Shown here piece by piece: positions 7,113-15,378 of a stretch of DNA of 26,418 bases. Below the pieces are notes generated by a model. That model was not told the DNA's origin. It ran no database searches and saw nothing but the letters and a program-made list of their open reading frames with translations. The number at the start of each line of letters is the position of its first letter. The stretch's first letter is position 1. Source of the stretch: an uncultured delta proteobacterium. GTDB taxonomy: Bacteria > RBG-13-61-14 > DRUE01. A program made the translations under genes and the position numbers. The stretch lies in contig CAIYYW010000063.1 of NCBI GenBank assembly GCA_903930515.1, positions 1 to 26,418 on the forward strand. Direction: 5' to 3'.

Positions 7113-8025
7113 GCCTCCGCGGGAAGCGGAAGAGCGGGAATCCGAATCGCTTCGCGAACTGCTCAAGCGGGTGCGCAAGATTGAAATCTCCACCCGCAAG
7201 GCGGTCACCGAGGTGTTCGCCGGGGAGTACCACAGCGTGTTCAAGGGACGCGGAATCGAGTTCCTGGAAGTGCGGGAATACTATCCCGGGGACGAGGTCC
7301 GGACCATTGACTGGAATGTCACCGCCCGGATCGGATCGCCTTTCGTGAAGGTTTTTGCCGAGGAGCGCGAGTTGACCGTGATGATCCTGGTGGACGCCTC
7401 AAGTTCGCTCCGGTTCGGAACCGTGAGCAAGATCAAGGCCGAACTCGCCGCGGAGCTTTCCGCCTTGTTCGCCTTTTCCGCGATCAAGAACAACGACCGG
7501 GTCGGCCTGATTATTTTCACCGACCGGATTGAGCGCTACCTCCCTCCCCGCAAAGGCTCCCAGAACGGGCTCCGCCTGATCCGGGAAATCCTCGGGTTCA
7601 AGCCCGAGCGCAAAGCCACCGACCTGGGCCTGGCCCTGGACTTTTTGTTCCGGGTGCAAAGAAGGAAAGCCGTGGTGTTCCTGATCTCAGACTTCCTCGC
7701 CGAGGGCTACGAGGAAAAATTGAAAGTGGCCCGCAAGAGATACGACCTGATCGCGCTCAGCCTGAACGATCCGCGCGAGAAGGAGATCCCCTCGCTCGGC
7801 CTGGTGGAATTGGAGGATGTGGAGACCGGCGAGACCATGCTGGTGGACAGCGGAGACCCGCTGGTTCGGGAACATTTCGCCCAGGCCTTTGCCGGCAAGC
7901 GCAAGAAGCAGGCCGACACCTTCCGCAAGGCCGAAGTGGACTCAATCCAGATTTACACCGGAGAAAATTACGAGCCGAGCCTGGTCAGGTTTTTCAAGGA
8001 GCGCGAACGGAGGGTTGGAAGATGA
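7069..8025 (+). CDS. DUF58 (VWA-like) protein of the Bat operon
   Basis: A 318-residue soluble DUF58 protein. The family signature is clear: FAGEYHSVFKGRGIEF, then REYYPGDEVRTIDWNVTAR, and a VWA-like segment ILVDASSSLRFG whose DxSxS motif (DASSS) could bind metal. DUF58 proteins are regular partners of MoxR ATPases. Start choice: GTG at 7066 and ATG at 7069 are adjacent, with AGGAG at 7054-7058, 7 or 10 bases upstream; I took the ATG, and the difference is one residue. The start lies 44 bases inside moxR, so translation is probably coupled. Its own stop overlaps the next start by 4 bases (ATGA). Confidence 0.92.
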   Translation: MKWLREYLTRLKSPEPPREAEERESESLRELLKRVRKIEISTRKAVTEVFAGEYHSVFKGRGIEFLEVREYYPGDEVRTIDWNVTARIGSPFVKVFAEERELTVMILVDASSSLRFGTVSKIKAELAAELSALFAFSAIKNNDRVGLIIFTDRIERYLPPRKGSQNGLRLIREILGFKPERKATDLGLALDFLFRVQRRKAVVFLISDFLAEGYEEKLKVARKRYDLIALSLNDPREKEIPSLGLVELEDVETGETMLVDSGDPLVREHFAQAFAGKRKKQADTFRKAEVDSIQIYTGENYEPSLVRFFKERERRVGR

Positions 8026-8972
8026 ATACGGTTCAAATGATGAAATGGGGAAAGGCCGCGGTCGCGATCATTATCCTGACCCCGCTGATCAACCTCGCCA
8101 TCCTCGGAGTCCTGCTCTGGTCCATCCTGGCGCCTAAAAAAGGGGACGATCGGGCCGAAATTCATCTGAGCCGGGCCGGGATTTATTCAGCTTCCGGGCT
8201 TTGGAAAAGCGCGGCCTCCGAATACCAGCAGGCCGCGGAATTGGCGCCAGGCGACCAGGCCATCGGTTTATGGCTCAAGGCCGGGGATATTTGTTATGAG
8301 CAAACGGAAGATTATGAATGTTCGGCCCGGAATTACCTGAACGCGAAAATATCGGGCAAGGAGTTCTCCAAGGATTCCGAAGCCGCGACCCGCCTGGTGG
8401 ATTCATTGAAGAAGCTGGGCAAGACCGAATCAGCTCAGGCCTGGCTCAACGACCTGACCGCGCTGACGCCGGAAACCGCCCAAGGCTCGACCGTGGTTGC
8501 CCGGATCGGCGAGCGCCAGATCACAATGGAGGAGTTGAAAAAATCCCTGGCCGCGGAGCAGGAAACGGTGAGGAACAATTTCTCCGGACCGGAGGGCATG
8601 CGTAAATACCTGGACAACTATCTTTTCACCAGCCTCTTATACCAGTCGGCCCTGGACGAAAACCTGCTCAATGACCGGGCCAAGGAGGATTTTGACCGGC
8701 TCAAGCGAAAATATATCGCCGAACTTTATTTCCGTCAGAAATTTTTGAGCCAGGAGTCAGTCACGGAAAAAGAAGTCAAAGAATATTACGATCAAAATAA
8801 AAATATGTTCAAGGACGCTTCGGGCAAACCCGAGGCTTTTGACCAGGCCAAAAAAGATGCGGAGTTCCGGCTGAAAGAAAACAAATTCAGCCGGCTCCGC
8901 AACGACTGGTTCAATGCCCAGGCCGAAAAACGAGGTCTATATATAAATGCGCAAGCCTTCGGCGCTCACTAG
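8022..8972 (+). CDS. TM-anchored TPR protein with SurA-like domain lacking the rotamase
   Basis: A 316-residue protein. An N-terminal TM helix (about 12-36) leaves the rest most likely in the periplasm. Residues 45-150 look like TPR helices (WKSAASEYQQAAELAPGD...). Residues about 157-262 resemble the N-terminal chaperone domain of SurA/PpiC/PrsA foldases: VVARIGERQITMEELKK, a helical block, then VTEKEVKEYYDQNKNMF, which in those proteins immediately precedes the parvulin domain. Here the parvulin domain is absent, and the sequence goes straight to the usual C-terminal closing helix (AFDQAKKDAEFRLKENKF...). It is therefore probably a holding chaperone or scaffold rather than an isomerase. It is coupled to its neighbours by a 4-base overlap upstream and a 26-base overlap downstream. 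Family assignment is by motif, not by alignment. Confidence 0.75.
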   Translation: MNTVQMMKWGKAAVAIIILTPLINLAILGVLLWSILAPKKGDDRAEIHLSRAGIYSASGLWKSAASEYQQAAELAPGDQAIGLWLKAGDICYEQTEDYECSARNYLNAKISGKEFSKDSEAATRLVDSLKKLGKTESAQAWLNDLTALTPETAQGSTVVARIGERQITMEELKKSLAAEQETVRNNFSGPEGMRKYLDNYLFTSLLYQSALDENLLNDRAKEDFDRLKRKYIAELYFRQKFLSQESVTEKEVKEYYDQNKNMFKDASGKPEAFDQAKKDAEFRLKENKFSRLRNDWFNAQAEKRGLYINAQAFGAH

Positions 8973-10047
8973 CGCCCTGATCTTCCTGATCCTGGCCGGA
9001 CCGGCATTTGCCCAGGTCCCAAGCCGGAACCCGGCTCAGCCGCCGTCCGCCCCGGCCGCGATTCAACCCGCGCCTCAGCCCGGAACCACCACGCTCCCTT
9101 TGGCCCCTCAACCCGGAGCGACCGTGCTTCAGGCGCCCTCCCAGCCCCCGGCTTTTTTCACCGGAAAGGCCCGGGTGAACTCCAGCGTGGACAAGCTGGT
9201 GATCAGCGTGGGCGAACTGATCGCCTATAAAATGGAAGTGGAATTGCCCCGTGGATACTCCGCGGCCATTCCCCCGCCCGGCGCCCAGCTCGGCCAGTTC
9301 CTGATCCGGAAATACGATTTCCCGGAGCCGGAAAAAAAGGATGACCGGGTGATCCAGAGGTTCAATTTCCAGATCACCGCTTACAATACCGAGGAGCTGA
9401 GCATACCGCCGGTGCCGGTGATCATCCGGAAAGACCGGCAGATGGTCAAGGTGATCCTGACCGAGGAGATCAAGATCAAGATCGCGCCGGTGACCGGCGC
9501 CGAGGATATGGAAATCAAGGATGTCAAGCCGCCTATGTCCGTGCCCTTTGAATACCGGCCCCTGCTCATCGCCGGGAGCATCATCGCCGGCCTGATCGCG
9601 CTCGCGATCGGGGGCATTTACGGATGGAGGAAATTGAGAGAGCCGACGCTGGAAATCCCGGTGCCGCTCCCGGAGCCGGAAGAGCTGGCGCTCAAGGAAC
9701 TGGCGGAACTGCTCGCGCTCAACCTTTTGGAAAAAGGAGAGCTGGACCGGTATTACACCAAACTAAGCGAGATCAGCCGGAGATACCTCGGACTCCGGTT
9801 CCGGATTTACGCCCTTGAGTTCACCACCCCGGAAATTACGGCGGCGCTCAAGGAAAAATACCTGGAGCATTTAACCTATCATTTGGTCCGGGAATTCCTG
9901 GAAGAATGCGACCTGGTCAAGTTCGCTAAATTCATCCCGGAGACCAAGGCTCAGGGACAAATCATTGAAAAAGCAAAACAGATTATAGGGCAGACCCGGC
10001 CGGTCGCGCCGATGGAGCCGAAATCATCGGCCGCGGGAGGGATATAA
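8947..10047 (+). CDS. Second BatD-like membrane-anchored protein
   Basis: A 366-residue protein with the same plan as the first gene of the operon: signal peptide (1-22, cleavage after AFA), Pro/Gln/Ala-rich linker (23-70), beta-rich periplasmic domain (about 72-195), TM helix (about 205-226), basic WRKLR, and a helical cytoplasmic tail (about 243-350) with ISRRYLGLRF...FTTPEI...CDLVKFAKF. The tail pattern matches that of the proteins at 5104 and 12794 at the level of spaced hydrophobic and FA residues. DUF4381/BatD-type proteins are usual in Bat operons. The start ATG at 8947 lies 26 bases inside the preceding gene, with an AGGT-containing site about 10 bases upstream, and gives a well-formed signal peptide. 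Its stop overlaps the BatA start (TAATG). Confidence 0.78.
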   Translation: MRKPSALTSALIFLILAGPAFAQVPSRNPAQPPSAPAAIQPAPQPGTTTLPLAPQPGATVLQAPSQPPAFFTGKARVNSSVDKLVISVGELIAYKMEVELPRGYSAAIPPPGAQLGQFLIRKYDFPEPEKKDDRVIQRFNFQITAYNTEELSIPPVPVIIRKDRQMVKVILTEEIKIKIAPVTGAEDMEIKDVKPPMSVPFEYRPLLIAGSIIAGLIALAIGGIYGWRKLREPTLEIPVPLPEPEELALKELAELLALNLLEKGELDRYYTKLSEISRRYLGLRFRIYALEFTTPEITAALKEKYLEHLTYHLVREFLEECDLVKFAKFIPETKAQGQIIEKAKQIIGQTRPVAPMEPKSSAAGGI

Positions 10048-11036
10048 TGTTAAGGTTCGCGGATCCCTGGTTCCTCTTCGCCCTCCTCGCCGGACCGATG
10101 CTCCTGTTCCTGTTCTATCGCTATCGGCCCGGACGCGCCAAGCTGAAATTTTCCGACCTGTCCCCATTGGCATCCTCGCCCAAAAGTTTTCGGGTAAAAA
10201 TCGCGGACCTCCCGGTCTGGCTGATCGCGGCCGCGCTTTGCCTGCTCTCGGTCGGCCTGGCCCGACCGCAATACGGCGAGAAGCGCGAGGAGATTTCCGG
10301 TCAGGGGGTTGACATGATCGTGGCGCTGGACACTTCCTGGTCTATGCGGGGCCGGGATTTTGAGCCCAAGAACCGGCTGGAAGTGGCCAAGCAGGTGGTG
10401 AAAGAATTCATCCTGAAGCGGCCCTACGACCGGATCGGGCTGGTGGTGTTCAGCGCCATCGCCTTCACCCATTCCCCGCTCACCACCGACCATCAGATCC
10501 TGTTGAACTTCGTGGACCGGGTGACCTTCTGCCGCAAGGAGCACGACGGCACCGCGATCGGGAACGCCATCGCCGTGTCCGCGGACCGGATCCGTAATTC
10601 CAAGGCCAAGTCCAAGGTGATCATCCTGGTCACGGACGGGGAGAACAACCGCGGGATTGACCCGCGCCAGGCCGCGGAAATCGCCAAGACCTTCAACATC
10701 AAGGTTTACCCGATCGGGATTTACAACCCCGCTGGTTTTATGCAGCCGGTGGACGACCTGATCTTCGGGACCCGTTATGTGGTGAGTATGCCCCAGGTGG
10801 ACGAGAGTATGATGAACCAGATCGGCGAGACCACGGGTGGAAAATATTTCCGCGCCGTGGACCCGCAGGCCCTGGAAAAGGTGTTCGCGGATATAGACAA
10901 ATTGGAAAAGAGCAAGGTGGAGGTCAAGAGATATTATCGCTACACCGAGCGGTTTACGGCCTGGGTGATCGCCGGCCTGGTCCTGATCCTGCTCGGACTA
11001 TCGCTCTCGGAAACATATCTGCGGAGGATTCCATAA
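10047..11036 (+). CDS. batA: BatA-like VWA membrane protein
   Basis: A 329-residue protein with the BatA/BatB plan: N-terminal FADPWFLFAL with a TM helix (about 8-24), a second TM helix (about 55-71), a VWA domain (about 90-290), and a C-terminal TM helix (about 305-322). The metal-ion-dependent adhesion site is complete: DTSWS (Asp95, Ser97, Ser99), Thr169 in HDGTAIG, and Asp197 in TDGEN. VWA domains of this type bind divalent metal and mediate protein contacts with MoxR partners. Bat proteins were named for Bacteroides aerotolerance, though the molecular role is not settled. It shares one base with the next start (TAATG). Confidence 0.92.
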   Translation: MLRFADPWFLFALLAGPMLLFLFYRYRPGRAKLKFSDLSPLASSPKSFRVKIADLPVWLIAAALCLLSVGLARPQYGEKREEISGQGVDMIVALDTSWSMRGRDFEPKNRLEVAKQVVKEFILKRPYDRIGLVVFSAIAFTHSPLTTDHQILLNFVDRVTFCRKEHDGTAIGNAIAVSADRIRNSKAKSKVIILVTDGENNRGIDPRQAAEIAKTFNIKVYPIGIYNPAGFMQPVDDLIFGTRYVVSMPQVDESMMNQIGETTGGKYFRAVDPQALEKVFADIDKLEKSKVEVKRYYRYTERFTAWVIAGLVLILLGLSLSETYLRRIP

Positions 11037-12043
11037 TGAGGTTCGCCGACCCGGAATATCTTTATGCCCTGCTGATCGTCCCGGTCCTGATCTTCTTCTG
11101 GATCGGCTCCAACCGCTCCCGGGCAACGGCGCTCAAAAGGTTTGGAAGCCCGGAGCTGATGGAAAAAATCGGGATGGGCCTGAGCCGGCAAAGGAGAATT
11201 TTTAAGCGGTCCCTGATCCTGATCGGCTTGATCCTGGCCGTACTCGCCCTGGCCCATCCCCAATGGGGGGCGCGAGTCACCCGGATCGAGCAGAAGGGTT
11301 TGGACATCGTGATCGCGATGGACACCAGCAAGAGCATGCTCGCCCAGGACATCAAGCCCAACCGCCTGGAAAAGGCCAAATATGAACTTTCCAAATTGAT
11401 TGACCTGCTCCAGGGGGACCGCCTGGGGGTGGTCGCCTTTGCCGGGACCGCCTTCACCCTCTGCCCGCTCACCCTCGACTACGCCGCGGCGCAATTATTT
11501 TTGGAAAGCATCACCACCGACATTGTCCCGGAACCGGGCACCTGCCTGGCCGACGCGATCCAAGCGAGCCTGGAAAATTTCAATGCCGCGGAGCGCAAAT
11601 ACAAGGTGATCCTGCTCCTGACCGACGGCGAGGACCACTGCAAGGAAATGGGACGGGACCCGGTCAAGGCCGCGGAAGAGGCCAAAAAGCAGGGCGCCGT
11701 GATCTACACCGTCGGGATCGGATCCGACTCCGGCAGCCCCATCCCGACCACCGATGACTCCGGGAACCTGGTCTATAAGCGCGACCAGGGCGGGGAAATC
11801 ATTGAAAGCCGGCTGGACCAGGATAGCCTGAAACAAATTGCGCTGGCCACGGAAGGAAAGTATTATCATTCCACGGCCGGGGAGTTGGAAGTGGAGAAAT
11901 TTTATCAGCAGATCAAGCAATTGGAGAAGAAAAAAATCGGGGAGCAACTCCAGGTGGAATACGAAGAACGGTTCCAGTATTTCCTCGCAGCCGCGATCCT
12001 CCTGCTTTTCGGGTCGGGATTGATCCCGGAGCGTAAAAGATGA
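11036..12043 (+). CDS. batB: BatB-like VWA membrane protein
   Basis: A 335-residue paralogue of the preceding gene with the same topology and the same motif spacing. FADPEYLYAL opens the first TM helix (about 8-23), a second TM follows (about 59-73), then the VWA domain, with MIDAS residues Asp96-Ser98-Ser100 (DTSKS), Thr169 in EPGTC and Asp197 in TDGED, and a final TM helix (about 315-330). The near-identical spacing suggests an old tandem duplication, as in other Bat operons, where BatA and BatB are thought to form a complex. Which paralogue is truly A or B is assigned by order only. It overlaps batC by 4 bases (ATGA). Confidence 0.92.
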   Translation: MRFADPEYLYALLIVPVLIFFWIGSNRSRATALKRFGSPELMEKIGMGLSRQRRIFKRSLILIGLILAVLALAHPQWGARVTRIEQKGLDIVIAMDTSKSMLAQDIKPNRLEKAKYELSKLIDLLQGDRLGVVAFAGTAFTLCPLTLDYAAAQLFLESITTDIVPEPGTCLADAIQASLENFNAAERKYKVILLLTDGEDHCKEMGRDPVKAAEEAKKQGAVIYTVGIGSDSGSPIPTTDDSGNLVYKRDQGGEIIESRLDQDSLKQIALATEGKYYHSTAGELEVEKFYQQIKQLEKKKIGEQLQVEYEERFQYFLAAAILLLFGSGLIPERKR

Positions 12044-12786
12044 AACAGAATCCGAAAATTTCAGGCCTGATCTTGATCGCCGCCCTCTCAATGGCCCTGG
12101 GCGGGGGGGTGTATGAAAAAACCAGCGAAGGCAACCAGCTCTGGCTTAAGGGCAAATACCAGGAGGCCTTTGCCAAATACACCGAGGCGATCAGCCAGGC
12201 CAAAGGCCCGGCCGAAACCCGGCTCCATTACAACCTGGCCGACTCGCTCTACAAGCAGCAGCAATATCAAGAGGCGATCAAGGAATTCGAGCCCGCGCTC
12301 GCAAGCCCCGACCAGAAGCTGAAGGAGAAAACTTATTACAACTCGGGCAACTGCTACTTCCGGATGGGGATCGCCCAGAAAAGCCTGGACCTGTTGAAAA
12401 AGGCCGCGGAAAATTACCAGAAGGCTTTGGAGATTGACCCGAACGACCAGGACGCCAAGCATAATTTGGAAGTGGTGAGGAGGCATATCAAGCTCCAGAG
12501 CCAGCAGCAGCCTCCCCAGCCCAACCCCCAGCAACAGCAGCAGGGCCAGGAACAGAAAAAAGACCAGCAGGCGCAGAACCAGCAAAAACAGCAGGAGCAG
12601 AAAATGGCGGAGCCGAATAAGAAAGGCGGGGAGCAGAAGCCCCAGGGGGGAGGACCTCAGCCCAAACAGTTGAGCAAGGAAGACGCGGAGCGAATCCTCA
12701 AATCACTTTCCGAGCAGGAAAAGGAAGAGTTGAAGAACCGGATGCAGGTTCAATCCATCAACCAGCCTTCGGGAAAAGATTGGTAA
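12040..12786 (+). CDS. batC: BatC-like TPR protein
   Basis: A 248-residue protein with an N-terminal signal sequence or anchor (about 1-25), then three or so TPR units (about 28-150: GNQLWLKGKYQEAFAKY, YNLADSLYKQQQYQEAIKEF, YNSGNCYFRMG, YQKALEIDPNDQDAKHN). A Gln/Pro/Lys-rich low-complexity stretch (about 150-213) follows, then a conserved-looking helical end (LSKEDAERILKSLSEQEKEE). This TPR plus Q-rich plan is typical of BatC, believed to act as an adaptor for BatA/BatB on the periplasmic side. The long Gln run is encoded mainly by CAG/CAA and may vary in length. The gene ends 7 bases before batD. Confidence 0.9.
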   Translation: MKQNPKISGLILIAALSMALGGGVYEKTSEGNQLWLKGKYQEAFAKYTEAISQAKGPAETRLHYNLADSLYKQQQYQEAIKEFEPALASPDQKLKEKTYYNSGNCYFRMGIAQKSLDLLKKAAENYQKALEIDPNDQDAKHNLEVVRRHIKLQSQQQPPQPNPQQQQQGQEQKKDQQAQNQQKQQEQKMAEPNKKGGEQKPQGGGPQPKQLSKEDAERILKSLSEQEKEELKNRMQVQSINQPSGKDW

Positions 12787-12793
12787 GCAAGGA

Positions 12794-14605
12794 ATGAGCC
12801 GGCCCGGCAAAAAAATTTCAACCGCCCTTTTCGCCGGCCTGATCCTGGTCGGGACAATGTCCCCGCTCGCCCTCTTCAGCCAGGCGGCTCCGGTCCTGTT
12901 CGCGCAGATGGACCAGACCCGTCTCCCGCTGGGAGGGAGGGCCGTGCTCACGGTTTCTTTGCAAGGAGAAAATATAGATGTAGGTTCCGGCTTGCAATTG
13001 CCCAACCTCAGCCCGTATTTCCGGCTGGAAAGCCAAAACGGCCCGAATATACGCACGGAAATGTCCATCATCAACGGCCGGATGACCAAGCAGACCAGCT
13101 GGCAGATGCAATATGCCCTGATCGCCTCCAAGGCCGGATCATTCACCATCCCCAGATTGACCTTCCAGAGCGGGGGCCGGATTTACTATTCCAACCCGAT
13201 CTCGGTGGAGATCACCGAGGCGAATGCCCCGGCCCCTTCCGGCCCGGTTACAGACAAGGGGTTCCTTCCTTCGGATGACCCGTATCTGAAGCTGGAGTTG
13301 GACCGGGATCAATACTATCCGGGACAGCAGATCCGCGCCGCCTGGTATTTGTATTACCAGGAGCCGTTCGGGCATTTGAGCCTGGGGATGAACCCGCCGC
13401 TCGCGGACTTCAACGCCCTGGAGTTGGAAACCGCTTCCCAGCTTTCGCCGGTTTTAAAAAACTTCCAGGGACAGAACTGGAATGTCGCTTTTGTCCGGAG
13501 CCTGGCCCTGTTTCCACTCCGAGCCGCCAAGATTAATATCGGAACTATGGAACTGCGGGTCCAGCGAGAGACCCGCCGGAGGGATTTCTTCGGGATGCCT
13601 ATGGTCCAGGAATATTCGGTCCGGTCCGAGCCGGTCTCGGTCACAGTGCAGCCGCTTCCCTCCGGAGCGCCCCCCGGCTTCACCGGGGCGGTGGGCTCTT
13701 TTCTCATCACCAGCCGTCTGTCCAAGACCGAAGTCCGCTCCGGCGAGAACCTCAACCTGGAAATAGAAATCCAGGGAGACGGCAATCCGGATTACATTCT
13801 GGAGCCGAAACTGGAACTGCCTCCCGCGTTTGAAATCTATCCGCCCGAGGTCAAGCTGGACAAGTCGGTGGAGGCCGGGGAATTGGTCTCGCATAAAAAA
13901 TTCAGCTATGTGGCGGTGCCTCGCCAGGCCGGAGAATATCAGATCCCGGAAGCGCAATTCATCTATTTTGATCCCGCGAGCAAAACCTACCAGGTCGCCA
14001 AAAGCGCTCCGATCCCGGTGAAAGTGTCGCCGGGACCGGGAATAACCGAAACCGGTCCCGGGGGTTCTCTCCCGGTATCCCGGACCGAAATAAAAACCGA
14101 CATCCGCTTCATCAAGTCCGCCCCGGCATCGCTCCCGGACCAAGGCCCGGGCGTGTTCGGCAAAAACTGGTTCTGGCTTTCGCACCTGGCCGGAATATTA
14201 CTGATCGGAGCCGCCTTCTGGTACCGATCTTATCAGACGCGGCTGGAATCCGACCCGGGATTCGCCCGCGGTCAAAAAGCCTTCCGCCAATTCAAAAAGC
14301 AGGCGAATCAAGCGGACCGCCTCGCCTCGGCCGAGGATTTCGCAGGGTTCAGTTCCGAGCTCAAGAAGGCCCTGCTGGAATATTTCGGGAACAAGTTCAA
14401 TCAAAGCCCCTGGGGCATTTTGGAGGAAGAGGCGGCGGAGATTATGAAAAAAGCCCGTCTCCCCGATCAGCTCTCGCGGGAATTCTCCAGCCTGCTCGCC
14501 GACCTGGGCCGGGCGCAGTATGCCGGCAAGGCCGAACTCGACCCGAACCTGCTGCTCCGCCGCGCCCGGCAATGGGCGGAGACGGTGGAAAAGGAATTGA
14601 AATGA
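12794..14605 (+). CDS. batD: BatD family protein (periplasmic domains, TM, cytoplasmic tail)
   Basis: A 603-residue protein of the BatD family: N-terminal signal sequence (about 1-31), several beta-rich periplasmic repeats (about 35-440; for example SLQGENIDVGSGLQLPNL and GRAVLTV segments), a TM helix (about 455-475) and a helical cytoplasmic tail (about 490-600). The tail carries LKKALLEYFGNKF and GRAQYAGKAELDPN, resembling the tails of the two smaller BatD-like proteins of this operon. BatD is a membrane-spanning partner of the VWA proteins. The ATG at 12794 has AAGGA directly adjacent, too close for an ideal ribosome binding site, so translation probably depends on coupling to batC. The stop overlaps batE by 4 bases. 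Confidence 0.9.
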   Translation: MSRPGKKISTALFAGLILVGTMSPLALFSQAAPVLFAQMDQTRLPLGGRAVLTVSLQGENIDVGSGLQLPNLSPYFRLESQNGPNIRTEMSIINGRMTKQTSWQMQYALIASKAGSFTIPRLTFQSGGRIYYSNPISVEITEANAPAPSGPVTDKGFLPSDDPYLKLELDRDQYYPGQQIRAAWYLYYQEPFGHLSLGMNPPLADFNALELETASQLSPVLKNFQGQNWNVAFVRSLALFPLRAAKINIGTMELRVQRETRRRDFFGMPMVQEYSVRSEPVSVTVQPLPSGAPPGFTGAVGSFLITSRLSKTEVRSGENLNLEIEIQGDGNPDYILEPKLELPPAFEIYPPEVKLDKSVEAGELVSHKKFSYVAVPRQAGEYQIPEAQFIYFDPASKTYQVAKSAPIPVKVSPGPGITETGPGGSLPVSRTEIKTDIRFIKSAPASLPDQGPGVFGKNWFWLSHLAGILLIGAAFWYRSYQTRLESDPGFARGQKAFRQFKKQANQADRLASAEDFAGFSSELKKALLEYFGNKFNQSPWGILEEEAAEIMKKARLPDQLSREFSSLLADLGRAQYAGKAELDPNLLLRRARQWAETVEKELK

Positions 14606-15357
14606 GGAAAGCGATCTTTGCCCTGACCCTGATGGTCCTGGCGGAGCCTTTATTCGCGGGTTCCGCCGCGCTCTCGCTCCTGAACCAGGGCAACGATTAT
14701 TACCGGCAGGGCGATTATCCCCGGGCGATTTCCGAATATCAGCGGGCGCTTCAAAGCGGCATCCCCAATAGTGATCTATATTACAATTTAGGAAACGCTT
14801 ATTACAAGTCCGGGGATTTGGGAAGGGCCGCGCTTTGCTGGTGGAGGTCGGAAAGACTCAATCCCGCGGACCCGGACCTGATCGCCAACCTGGCTCTGGC
14901 CCAAAAGATCGTCTCCGACCAGTTCCCGATCCAGGAGAAAAAATCCCTCACCGACTTCTTCCAGCAATTGCGCGACCTGGGCCCGGCCCGGAAATGGGGG
15001 ATCTGGTTCAGCGGTTCGATCTGGGGCTTCTGGGTTTGCCTGTTCCTGTATTTGATCTTTCGCGGCCGGAGAGTAAAACGAATCCTGCTGAGCTTGAATC
15101 TAATCCTGGCGGCGATGATGCTCTTGACCGGGTTGGGGTTCGGAGCCCGCCGTCACTTTGAAAACGAGCCGGCCGGGGTGGTGATCGCGGCCAAGGTTTC
15201 CGCCCGGAGCGGGCCGGGAGAAAACTTCTCGGCGTTGTTCGAGCTCCCGGCCGGGGCGCGGGTCCTGGTCCGCGAGTGCGGGAGCGGATATTGCAAGGTG
15301 GGATTTCCGCCCGGGATGATCGGATGGGTGGAGGGAAAGGCGATTGAAAGGATTTAG
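14602..15357 (+). CDS. batE: BatE-like protein: TPR, TM and SH3b domain
   Basis: A 251-residue protein with signal sequence (1-20, ending LFA), TPR units (about 22-105: LLNQGNDYYRQGDYPRAISEY, YYNLGNAYYKSGDLGRAAL), two TM helices (about 134-153 and 161-180), and a C-terminal bacterial SH3 domain (about 192-251) with VSARSGPGENF and the closing GMIGWVEGKAIERI. That is the BatE plan; the SH3b domain would face the periplasm and could contact peptidoglycan. An in-frame ATG at 14572 is possible, but the ATG at 14602 forms the ATGA overlap with batD and gives a clean signal peptide, so I chose it. It closes the Bat block; galU follows 21 bases later. Confidence 0.9.
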   Translation: MRKAIFALTLMVLAEPLFAGSAALSLLNQGNDYYRQGDYPRAISEYQRALQSGIPNSDLYYNLGNAYYKSGDLGRAALCWWRSERLNPADPDLIANLALAQKIVSDQFPIQEKKSLTDFFQQLRDLGPARKWGIWFSGSIWGFWVCLFLYLIFRGRRVKRILLSLNLILAAMMLLTGLGFGARRHFENEPAGVVIAAKVSARSGPGENFSALFELPAGARVLVRECGSGYCKVGFPPGMIGWVEGKAIERI

Positions 15358-15378
15358 CCTGAACAAGGAGGGCGCACG

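Noticed and set aside
6126-12043. MoxR-VWA genes as a defence system
   Set aside because: The presence of DUF58, BatC, BatD, BatE and membrane VWA proteins points to the Bat envelope system; no nuclease or other effector is present.
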